A stretch of DNA of 64,000 bases, from NCBI GenBank assembly GCA_000149225.2, contig CM000687.1, positions 887,468 through 951,467 on the forward strand, written 5' to 3'. The position numbers were made by a program, and so were the translations under genes. The notes under the pieces were generated by a model, which did no database searches, was not told the origin of the DNA, and saw only the letters and a program-made list of their open reading frames with translations. This stretch comes from Lachancea kluyveri NRRL Y-12651 (taxonomy: Eukaryota; Ascomycota; Saccharomycetes; Saccharomycetales; Saccharomycetaceae). Below are positions 47,352 to 56,271 of the stretch, in pieces (within the stretch, counting starts at the first letter, position 1; every line of letters starts with the position of its first letter).

Positions 47352-48137
47352 ATGAAAGAAGTTATGAGTCAGGAAAACAAAGCACGGTATGGATGGGACA
47401 GCACGTGCCAGGATGGTTTGGAGGGCTGGTGCTACAAAGAAAGCACAAACACAACGGCACCATTTCCTCTGCCGAACAACTCGATCCAAAAGTGGTCCAG
47501 CTTCCGCGAAGTGTGGCAGGAGCTCGACCTGCTCGAAAGCCAGGAAAAGCACCACAAAGAGAAGAAGGACAAGACACAAGAGTGCGACTACGTTTGCTTT
47601 GCCAAAGACTTTTCTAGAAATCCGTACACGTTTCCCTTCCATTCGGCCTCGAGCGAACCGTCATACCAAGACACGACCGGCACAACGCACGTAGTGCCAG
47701 AGCTGTACTCTTTGCGCTCGCAGATCAAAATTCAGTGGCTCTGGGCCTCTAGTATGAACCCTGAACGCGTTTTCCTAAGCGGTCAGGATGACAAGGCAGG
47801 GGTGATAAAAGCGGCAGGGGTGGTAAAAGCGGCAGGGGTGGTAAAAGCGGCAGGGGTGGTAAAAGCGGCAGGGGTAAGGGCGACAAGGGCGGAAACGACG
47901 GCAGGGCCGGCAGGGGCAGCCATGAGGAAGAAAAAAGAGCATGGCTACTCTTGCCCTGAGTGTGAAAAGGTGTTTGGAAGGCCGAGTGCCCTGAGAACGC
48001 ACTCTATAATACACATTGGCAAAAGTCCGTACATCTGCCAGCTGCCCGGTTGCGCAAAGAGATTCAATGTAAAAAGCAACTTGCTCAGACACGTCAAAAG
48101 CCACTACGGCAGAGGTGGAGCACACGGGCCTCTGTAG
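47352..48137 (+). CDS. C2H2 zinc-finger transcription factor (two fingers), paralogue B
   Basis: A 261-residue protein from the ATG at 47352. Fingers lie near the C-terminus: CPECEKVFGRPSALRTHSIIH and CQLPGCAKRFNVKSNLLRH (ending VKSH). Finger helices RPSALRTH and VKSNLLRH are almost the same as in the protein at 42876, so both probably bind the same DNA site. The N-terminal region keeps WSSFREVWQELDLLE and FSRNPYTFPFH, aligning with WSSTREEWQRLGW and SKSPYTFNYR of paralogue A, although the rest has diverged. An in-frame 18-bp minisatellite (47796-47876) encodes AGVVKA repeats just before the fingers, a feature paralogue A lacks. It is probably a nuclear regulator of unknown targets. Confidence 0.85.
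   Translation: MKEVMSQENKARYGWDSTCQDGLEGWCYKESTNTTAPFPLPNNSIQKWSSFREVWQELDLLESQEKHHKEKKDKTQECDYVCFAKDFSRNPYTFPFHSASSEPSYQDTTGTTHVVPELYSLRSQIKIQWLWASSMNPERVFLSGQDDKAGVIKAAGVVKAAGVVKAAGVVKAAGVRATRAETTAGPAGAAMRKKKEHGYSCPECEKVFGRPSALRTHSIIHIGKSPYICQLPGCAKRFNVKSNLLRHVKSHYGRGGAHGPL
47796..47876 (+). repeat. 18-bp minisatellite inside zinc-finger gene B
   Basis: Four and a half copies of an 18-bp unit (GCAGGGGTGGTAAAAGCG), differing by single bases in the first copy. The unit length is a multiple of three, so copies keep frame and encode repeated Ala-Gly-Val-Val/Ile-Lys-Ala. Confidence 0.95.
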
Positions 48138-49951
48138 CGAAAGTGGATAACCCACCCTCGCGACCATGTGGTGTCGAAGCGCTTTTGCTGGGTATGCAAT
48201 CACCGGAAAAAACCTTGTTTTACCCGCAAGCGGCATTACATTCGGACGCACCAACAAGTTCAGGTATACAAAAAAAACAATGGTTTCGTGTTTTCCGTTC
48301 CATTTGGCGGCGAAATTTTGAACAGAGCCAAACGCTCCGCTCGCTCGCTCGCTCGCTCGCTGGCCTTTTTCTTTCCCCGGCCCAGCCTATGGGAGCTCTC
48401 CGCTCCGCTGAGAACGGCCAAACGACAGTGGTTCCACCACTACACAAATGTAGCGTAACAGAAGGAAAATCATCCGACGATCTGCAAGATTGAGCTGTTG
48501 TGTACTTTGCACTCTGTAACGCTCAACAGTAGAGACTGTTATTTGCAAAGCATTTAGTGTTTTTGCGTAGTGTACGCACGTATGTGTTTCATGATCTGAT
48601 GCAATTCTGTCTTGCGTCTTGGAAATGTGACTTCGAACGTCTATGCTTTTTTCTTTCCTGTGCTGGCTGCCGCAAGCCTGGATTTCTGCATTGTCCGGTG
48701 TCTCAAATGGCTGCTAGCCTCAGAAGGTTTGAGAATTAGGCGGTAATGAAAAACGAACAACGAAGATGCGAGATAAGGCGGGGAAAGAACAAAAACAAAA
48801 AGTAAAAGAGAGATGGCCTTTATCAGAATGTGATGTGAAGGATCTGTGCTGCGTAGGGTACGGCTTCGAAACAACGAGACAGCACTGTGCACTTTTCATT
48901 TTGTTCACCTCACTTTTTGTAACCGCAGACAATATGTTTGGCTTCTGGCAAATGTGTGTGAAGCACATCCAGCCAACGCTTCTGAGTTTCCAGCAACGGC
49001 GCAAGGAATCGTTGCTAGATTTGAGAGACAGTCGAACTTGAAACACCACCAATTGTGGTGTGAGCGGGACGTGTAGACTCTGTAGCGTATTTAGACTCTG
49101 TGTTTTGTTTTACAAAGATTTATTACGCAGACGCCCTTGCTTACAGCTTTGTAGACAAAAGCAGCTGTGTTGAGATGGACAAAACGTGCACAATGCATAC
49201 CTACTTCTACTCGTTTAGCTGTCACAAAGAAACCATGCAAAGGCAGTTAAGATCCGTGTGGAATCAGGTCTCTGTGCACAGGGAATGGTGGGGCGTCGAA
49301 GCGAGAAATATGATCTAATAACACGCTAGAGAACCATCCTAGCAGTGTAAGCTTCTGAATGCTAAAAAATACTCACGGTGAGGCAAACGGTTCACCACAG
49401 CACTAGTTTTCAAGTGTACAGGTTGCCCGAGTTGTGCGAGCTGTGCGACGCCCACATGTATCTACCGGAAAAATGCGCATCAAAATAAACGCCGGAACGG
49501 CCGGAGGGCTGCGACAACCAGTGCACAACTGTTCAAGCAAAAGAGCATACGCCAAGTACTCAACTTGTGTTCTTAAAAACATCCGTGTAAATGTAGAATC
49601 CATCTACACAGTACGCATGCCCTAAACAACTACAAACAATGTCACAAACATCCCCCAAAAGTCTCTCACCCACGTCACGCACGAGCCGTCCGCTGATCAG
49701 CAGTATGACTCGGTAGACGAGACGCGGCAAGCACCAACACAAAGCCCTCGCAGCTCAAGCAATTTTTCCCCTACAACGCCTGTCCAAGACCTGCTACCAC
49801 CGCTACTGCAAAAAACACACAATGTACAAATACAGGCGTACCAGACATGCTCAGCTCCTGTCCGAGAGAGTAGTTGTCGTTGGTTGTGGTGTCCAAACGG
49901 TTTTTCCGTGGGCAAAAAGGCGGTGGTAAAAAAAATCAAAAAACTGACGAG

Positions 49952-49982
<31 letters not shown>

Positions 49983-50141
49983 AAAAAAACTTTGAGCGAC
50001 AAGACGATTCTCGCAATCAGTCATCACTTTCAATGGAAAAAGTATAATAGCAGTGCTCGCCCTCGCAACAACCGGCACCCACTCCTCCAGGACGTTTTAC
50101 CAAGCATAAAACACTCCACCACCCATTTCTTACCACTCTAG
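48138..50141. other. 2-kb region without an intact gene
   Basis: Between zinc-finger gene B and the YMC1-like carrier. It contains a (CGCT)n run near 48,336-48,362 and an A30 tract (49952-49981) about 160 bp before the carrier gene. ORFs of 60-147 codons are mostly GC by-products. One translation near 48,999-49,060 resembles the second half of a C2H2 finger (listed separately). Confidence 0.45.
48999..49076 (+). pseudogene. Possible relic of a third C2H2 zinc-finger gene
   Basis: The plus-strand translation AQGIVARFERQSNLKHHQLWC has the F-x5-L-x2-H-x3-C spacing of a zinc finger and aligns with PGCAKRFNVKSNLLRHVKSH of the intact gene 900 bp upstream. The zinc-binding cysteines before the Phe are missing, and nothing similar to finger 1 could be found upstream. 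It may be a decayed duplicate or chance. Confidence 0.2.
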
Positions 50142-51071
50142 ATGTCCGACGAATTGACCGCGCCCCAAGTGGTGGATGACCTAAGCGACTCGCTCGACTA
50201 CAAAAGAGCAATCAAAGACATCCTTTCAGGCACAGCCGGTGGGATAGCCCAAGTACTGGTGGGCCAGCCATTCGACATAACCAAGGTCCGTATGCAGACG
50301 TCGGCCGGGTCTGCCACCGCCGTAGACGTGGTGACAAGCCTTATCAAGAACGAGGGCATACTGGGGTTCTACAAGGGCACTCTGGCCCCGCTCGTCGGGG
50401 TCGGTGCGTGTGTCTCCTGCCAGTTCGGTGTGAATGAGGCGATGAAAAGACGGTTCCGCCGCATGAACGGGGACCCCAGCAAGCCTTTGTCTCTGAAACA
50501 GTATTATGTCTGCGGTGTTGCCAGTGGCTGCGCTAACGCCTTTTTGGCGACTCCCATCGAACACGTGAGGATCCGTCTCCAGCTGCAAACCAAGTCGCTG
50601 GCAAACGCTGAGTACCAGGGCTCTCTCGACTGCATGAGAAAGCTGCTGAAACAGGGCGCGCTGATGCGCGGGTTCACCGCCACGCTGATGAGGACGTGCC
50701 ACGGTTTCGGGATCTACTTTTCAACATACGAGGCTTTGATAGCCAACCAGCATAAAAAGGGTATTCCCAGAAAGGACATCGCGCCATGGAAGGTGTGTAT
50801 TTTCGGTGCTTTCTCCGGCGCGTGCTACTGGGCAATGGCCTACCCCATCGATGTTGTAAAGTCCATTATGCAATCGGACAGGCTGGTATCGCCGGTGCAT
50901 GGCACGAACGTGTGGCAGGTGGCCAAGTCTATTTATACAACCCGTGGCAAGCGTGCGTTTATCAAGGGGTTCATGCCTGCCATGTTGAGATCTCTTCCTG
51001 TGAACGGGGCCACCTTTGCCACCTTTGAGATGACCATGCGTTTGCTGGAGCGCGTAGATCACCTGGGGTAA
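50142..51071 (+). CDS. YMC1: Mitochondrial carrier, Ymc1/Ymc2 type
   Basis: A 309-residue member of the mitochondrial carrier family. The three repeat signatures are PFDITKVRMQT, PIEHVRIRLQL and PIDVVKSIMQS. DILSGTAGGIAQVLVGQPFD near the N-terminus, FYKGTLAPLVGVGACVSCQFGVNEAMKR and NGATFATFEMTMRLLE near the end match S. cerevisiae Ymc1 (307 aa), a putative inner-membrane organic- or amino-acid carrier linked to oleate metabolism and glutamate biosynthesis. The closely related Ymc2 cannot be excluded. The gene is intact and GC-rich, and is preceded by an A30 tract and TATA-like TATAATAG at about 50,043. In S. cerevisiae YMC1 is not subtelomeric, so its place here is a rearrangement or a duplicate. 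Confidence 0.88.
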   Translation: MSDELTAPQVVDDLSDSLDYKRAIKDILSGTAGGIAQVLVGQPFDITKVRMQTSAGSATAVDVVTSLIKNEGILGFYKGTLAPLVGVGACVSCQFGVNEAMKRRFRRMNGDPSKPLSLKQYYVCGVASGCANAFLATPIEHVRIRLQLQTKSLANAEYQGSLDCMRKLLKQGALMRGFTATLMRTCHGFGIYFSTYEALIANQHKKGIPRKDIAPWKVCIFGAFSGACYWAMAYPIDVVKSIMQSDRLVSPVHGTNVWQVAKSIYTTRGKRAFIKGFMPAMLRSLPVNGATFATFEMTMRLLERVDHLG

Positions 51072-53258
51072 GCTCGATATGTGCGTTTGTAGAAGCCGGT
51101 GAAGCCTAGTGAAGCCTGGTGAGGCCTGGTTTCCCAGCAGACGTTTGAAGGGCTGGAGAAAACCAAGCCTAATTTTGTATTTTGAAGCAGATAGATTAAG
51201 ATAGATTGGTAGGTTAGACAATTAGTATACGCAAAAGATAAAAAGCGAAAAGCAATTGCATAATCCAAAAGGGACTTGATGTGGGCAGAGACCTCGCGAG
51301 ATGTAGAATACTGTGTATTTTGGAGTGTGGTTGAAAGCGCGTGCAAGGCTGGTGGAGGAGCGATACCCTGACGCACGTGATGAAGCACGCGGCGAAGCAT
51401 CTGCTAAAGGCTTCTGCAATTTGCTCTATATGCGGACCGTGCTGGTCTTAAATCCTTAAAGCTGATTACAGACCCGTGTCCCTGCACCGCAAACTGTCAG
51501 TTTCGGAGTTTTTCTCAGCAGTGTGTTTTAGAAGGTCTCTTGGTTTGTTTCCAGTGGATTAGTGTGGAATTCATACCTTGGCGCAGTGAGCAACGGTCAT
51601 ACGCTCATCCTCCGTAACAATTTGTGGTGAGTACTTGAAAGTCTACGTCACATCCACTTGGGTGTGCTTGTTTTCGCCTTGGGAAAGTCTTTTTACCCTT
51701 CGTTTCTTACCTCATCCCTCCCCCCCGGGGGGCATGTCCGCGCGGCTCAGAGCCAAACCGAAACTGACGGAGAACAGTTTCCACGATTCTCGGCTGCTGG
51801 CCTTGTTTTGTCGAAACGACGTGCCGAACCCACATGTCGAGCGACCATACCGAACCGATGTGCCGAACCGACGCGACCGGAAAAACAAAAAACCAGGACA
51901 AAGCGAGCTCACTACCACCGCGGACATAACAATCGTCCGTAGAAAACTGACACCTCTGAAACCCGTCACCCCGAGCACTGCGAACGGCAGGAAATACAAA
52001 GTACCCGCCTCGGCCCGCAAGGCAGTGCAAAAGACCGGCTGGAGTCTTCTTTCTCGCGGACTGTGCGGAGCGAAGGTAGGCTTCTCTCGCACTGTACGGA
52101 GCGCAGACTTCCGTGGCTCGCTTAGGTGACAAGTTCGACAACTGGCTGACTGCACGAACGACGCATCACTTTTGCAAGACGCGCAGAATAGACATGTGCC
52201 AAGCCCCATAACTTGGTCGTATTCGCACACCCTGTAGATCAAACGACTGGGTAGGTCCTCGTATAGCCTTACAACATCCGCAATCGCCCACAATGTAGCT
52301 ATAGATTAGTTTCTGTGTTGTAAAGTGTTCCGAGGAAGTCTGTGAAGCCTCATATTTGCCTCACCCCATTGCTCCATCTCTTGAGTTTCACAACCATGTT
52401 TGTAAGCAGTACCTTTATATCGCATTTGCATTCGCACCTTGTTTGCGGAGTGGTGCATACAAGATGTCGTGATACGTGCCACAGGGCGGCTGTATGGGCG
52501 TGTTGTGGGGGCTGTTGGCGCTACTACATACTTGCACTTTGCGCACGGATACTGTGAAGAGATGGCGGAGACTGCTTGTCCAAGACGGCAAACACAAGGG
52601 CTACAAGAAACAAGAGCACTAGAGAACTATAGCGCTAGAGCACTAGTAGTACTGTCGTCTAGAACCAGAGAGCACCAATTGTGCTTTGTTCATTTTTGCT
52701 GTCACTTTGCCTGTCCCCCCTGCCCCCCTGTCTCCTTCTCCTTCTCCCTCTCCCTCTCCCCCTCCATCTCCATCTCCATCTCCATCGCCGTACCTCTACA
52801 CAATAGGTCAACAGCAGGGCCTTCCTGCAGCAATTGACTGCTTCAATGATGTTGTATAACACCAAAAGCCCATACTTCCAGAACAGAGAGGCCCACTACT
52901 GTCCACCCGCTTAAACCTAAAGGCAGGTGCTTCCATTCTTATTCGTTACAGGAAGTTGCTCATTGTGTGCAGCTTTTTTCCGTTTTGTTATGAACCCTCG
53001 AGGTTCCCGGTCGAACTCCCTATGCAGTCATATTCCCCTGATAATTGCGCCTAAAACTGAGGCTATTTTATGGGACATTAATCAAATATGCCAATTCACA
53101 CCCAGTAATCGCTTCCATTCCGTCCAATGGGATGGTTACTGATGCTTTCTAGACATATAGTTTTGATATACAACAGCGTAGTCCATGAGATAAAACCCTT
53201 GATGCTCGCACTTGCGTTCAACAGGCAGGCGATTCCTGTGTGATTTACTAGGCAAGTA
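51072..53258. other. 2.2-kb region without genes, with simple repeats
   Basis: Downstream of the carrier gene. A short direct repeat (GTGAAGCCTGGTGAGGCCTG-type) lies at 51,098-51,130. At 51,815-51,890 there are several copies of a CCGAACC-containing string. A pyrimidine-rich simple repeat (CTCCCT, CTCCAT units) covers 52712-52788. ORFs of 60-190 codons on both strands are not recognisable and are attributed to GC-rich sequence. Confidence 0.45.
52712..52788. repeat. Pyrimidine-rich simple repeat
   Basis: A 77-bp stretch with C-runs followed by CTTCTC, CCTCTC and CATCTC hexamer units. It encodes a Ser/Ile or Arg/Trp repetition in spurious ORFs. It has purine/pyrimidine strand asymmetry like the minisatellite at 39,866. 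Confidence 0.8.
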
Positions 53259-54753
53259 ATGACTTTGAGTACCAACAACTTCTCTCTTTCAAATGAAGGA
53301 TCTCATTCTTTGAAGGAAGAAAAGAATGGGGCCACCGAGGTTCACAGAATCGACTCAAAAGCTCAAGACAAGAGCACAAAGAACAAAGAAACCCAGGGAC
53401 CTTAAGCTAGCCGCATGCCTTGCTGCGCTGACACTGACGCTTTTCATCACAGCACTGGACGTGCTGATTGTAGGAACGATCATCGACTCCGTCGCGGCCG
53501 GTTTCGGTGACTACGCCAAGACAGGCTGGCTGGTTACAGGCTACTCTCTTCCCAACGCGGTTCTCAGTCTTTTATGGGGAAGGTTTGCGACGAGGCTAGG
53601 ATTCTGGTCGAGCGTCGTGTGCTCCATCATAATATTCGAATTCGGGTCGCTGGTGTCTGCACTTGCAAACTCGATGAACATGCTGATCGCGGGCAGGGTT
53701 GTTGCAGGTATTGGCGGAAGCGGGCTCCAGACGCTTTGCTTCATTATCGGGTGCACCTTGGTCAGCGAGAGGTCGCGTCCGCTGGTGATCTCGCTTCTCA
53801 GCTGTGCATTTGCAGTTGCTTCGGTTGCAGATCCCTTCTTGGGTGGGGCATTCACCACCCATGTGACGTGGCGGTGGTGCTTTTACATCAACCTTCCTAT
53901 TGGTGGTCTCGCACTGGCGATCTTTCTTGTAACGTACAACCCAGAAAACACGGGTGCTGTCAAAAGACTTGTCGCAGGTTCCAAAAGCCTGTTTCAGGTG
54001 TATGTAAAGCCACTGTTCAGACCAGCGTACTGGCCATCTGGCTTTAGAAATGCAGCGTTAGGCTTTGACATAATCGGACTGGTGTGTTGTTGTGTCGGCC
54101 CTTGTTCTTTTCCTGCTGGGTCTAACTTTTGGCGGAACCCACATACCCTTGGGGGCTCGGGGCCCAGGTGGTTGCATACCTTGCTGTTGGGATCATCCCT
54201 GTCTGTGGTGTTTCTCGTGTACGACTTTGCCATCTTCCGGAAAATGACTCGCAAGTTCCAAAACCCCTCCTTCAGACCGCTGCTGAACTGGGGTTTGCAC
54301 TACAAGCTGCACCGATGAGCTCGCAGCTTGGAATAGACAAGGCAAGCCCCCAGCTTCGGGGTGGAGCTGGTTGAGATAACGGCGTTCAACACGGTTATGA
54401 AGTCTCTGGGCTCAACCTTTGGCGGGGTACTCTCGACCATGGTCTTTTCCACCTCGGTACATAACAAGGTTAAAAGGTCGAGCCTGCACGAGCTTGCACA
54501 CGGGTCGGTCAACAACATTGTCAAAGGCAGAATGGAGCATTTCGATGGACCACGGTCCGAGCTTGGAAACATAATGAGTGACTCGATCAAGAACGTCTTC
54601 TGGATGGACCTGGGATTCTATGCCTTGGCGTTTACTTTTGGAGTGTTTACTTCGAACAAGAAGTCGGAGGTGGAGAAGAAAGCGTCAAACAATGAAGTTT
54701 CTGATATCGAGTCACAGACGCGGGTGCCGACGGAGACGGAGACGGAAAAATAA
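53259..54753 (+). pseudogene. VBA3/VBA5-like MFS permease pseudogene
   Basis: The remains of a 14-TM MFS permease of the vacuolar basic amino acid / drug:H+ antiporter type. The likely original start is the ATG at 53259 (MTLSTNNFSLSNEGSHS); a frameshift at about 53,400 moves the frame into LKLAACLAALTLTLFITALDVLIVGTIID. SVAAGF, KTGWLVTGYSLPNA, GRVVAGIGGSGLQTLCFIIG and VTWRWCFYINLPIGGLA are nearly identical to S. cerevisiae Vba5/Vba3 as I recall them. Further shifts occur around 54,090 and 54,180. At about 54,285 roughly 120 codons are missing: FRPLL is followed directly by LGFALQAAPMSSQL. The C-terminus resumes at about 54,370 (ITAFNTVMKSLGSTFGGVLSTMVF to DSIKNVFWMDLGFYALAF). Not functional. 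Confidence 0.9.
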
Positions 54754-54990
54754 TCAAGCAGTGTCAGCAAAAAAAGTTCTTTTTTCTGTGCAGAGTCGCT
54801 CAGTGTTCCAGAAAACTGCGACGGAGGGGTTTCAAGATTTAAAGTTCGAATTCAACTTTAACTTTAAGAAATTGGAATTTCTGAACCATAGATATACATT
54901 GAACGTAGTATTTAAGCCACTGATTTTCTACGCAAAGACTAAATGGAAAGAGAAAGACAAACAGGTACTACAGTAGCAGGAATTTATGAC

Positions 54991-55081
54991 CACCACGCCT
55001 CGTCACCACGCCTCGTCACCACGCCTCGTCACCACGCCTCATCACCACCTCTTGCCACCACCTCTTGCCACCACCTCTTGC
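54991..55081. repeat. 13-bp tandem repeat, seven copies in two homogenised blocks
   Basis: Seven consecutive 13-bp units: CACCACGCCTCGT three times, CACCACGCCTCAT once, then CACCACCTCTTGC three times. The sharp switch suggests two rounds of local expansion. It lies between the VBA-like and GEX-like pseudogenes. Confidence 0.95.
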
Positions 55082-55235
55082 CGCCTTTCCCCCACCACTT
55101 GCTCTCATTATACCAGAATCTAGAAAATGGGTGCAAATCCTCGTGCAGGAAGTTTCAAAAGTAAAAATTACTGAATGTCTTTTCATTACCAGGCATTGTA
55201 CGACAGCTCTGCCCCACCCCACCATCCCAAGAGCC

Positions 55236-56250
55236 ATGGACAGCAAGTTGGATACAGACTATGGCAAGGAAAAAAAAAAACCTCTCCACAGCTCTTTCCG
55301 AGGTCAGTAACCAGTCAGGCGAGTCTGTGGACGACACCTTTATTCCCAGGGAGCTGAAACATGAAAAGCTTTTCAGGATCAAAGAGATCGAGCGGGTGCA
55401 CCTCCACTGCAGCACCACCCTGTACAAGTCACTCTTGCTCGTTTTCGCATTTATTTGCGGGTTTGGTTACAACCTGGACTATGTGCTGCGCTTGATCTAC
55501 ACCAGCTACGCAACAAACTCGTACTCGCACCACTCGCTGCTCTCCACCATCCAGGTCATCAACGCCGTAATCAGCGTGGCCGCCTAGATTATTTTTGCCA
55601 GGCTGTCCGACTACTGTGGGAGGCTGCAGCTGTTCCTGGCAGCATCTGTTCTCTATGTTGTGGGCACCATTGTGGAGTCCTAGGCCTACAACGTGCAGAC
55701 ATACGCAGCCGGCGCCATCTTCTACAACACGGGCTATGTGGGCGTTTTTTTGATGATGATGCTGATCATGTCGAACTTTTCGTCTTTGAGGTGGAGGCTG
55801 CTCTACCAGTTTGCGCCAACATGGCCTTTTATCATAATCACCTGGGTGTCCGGCGACATTGTTGCAGCCGCCAACCCGGTAAAGGAACTGGTACTGGGAC
55901 ATTGCCATGTGGGCATTCATCTACCCGCTCACCGCCCTGCCGTTTGTGTGCTTTGTGCTGCACATGTACCACTCAACCTCAAAAGCCGACGAGTGGAAGG
56001 CATTGCACGAAGAAAAGCGCCAGCAAAAGAAAAGGCTGTCGCAGGTTCTGCTGGGCATTTTTTGGAAGCTGGACGTGGTTGGTTTGTTCATTTTGGCGGT
56101 ATGTCTGGGCTGTATACTGGTCTCCTTAACGCTGGCCGGTGGAAGCTCCGAACGGCGGACCAAGTCCCAGATCATTGGCACCTTAGTGCTGGGGGGGGAG
56201 TCCTTTCCTCAATTTTTTTCCTGTGGGAGGCCAGGTTTGTGTAGAACTCT
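55236..56250 (+). pseudogene. GEX/ARN-type MFS transporter pseudogene, copy 2, truncated
   Basis: Starts at ATG 55236 (MDSKLDTDYGKEKKK), then a frameshift in an A10 tract (about 55,270) leads into SNQSGESVDDTFIPRELKHEK and the MFS core (YVLRLIYTSYATNSYSHHSLL). Two in-frame TAG codons (55585-55587 and 55681-55683) stand where the other copies have Gln (VSQIVFAR, IQSQ). A one-base insertion at about 55,880 shifts NPVK into NWYWDIAMWAFIYPLTALPF. A G8 tract at about 56,191 shifts again within LVLGG/VLSSIFFLWEARF. After WEARF homology stops at about 56,230, and an ABC-transporter sequence begins 40 bp later, so the C-terminal third is deleted. GC-rich, unlike copy 1. Confidence 0.92.
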
Positions 56251-56271
56251 CACTATAACAGGGTCTGAGTT

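Noticed and set aside
51635-52293. ORFs of 94-193 codons on both strands
   Set aside because: They overlap one another in several frames in GC-rich sequence with CCGAACC strings and have no recognisable motifs.
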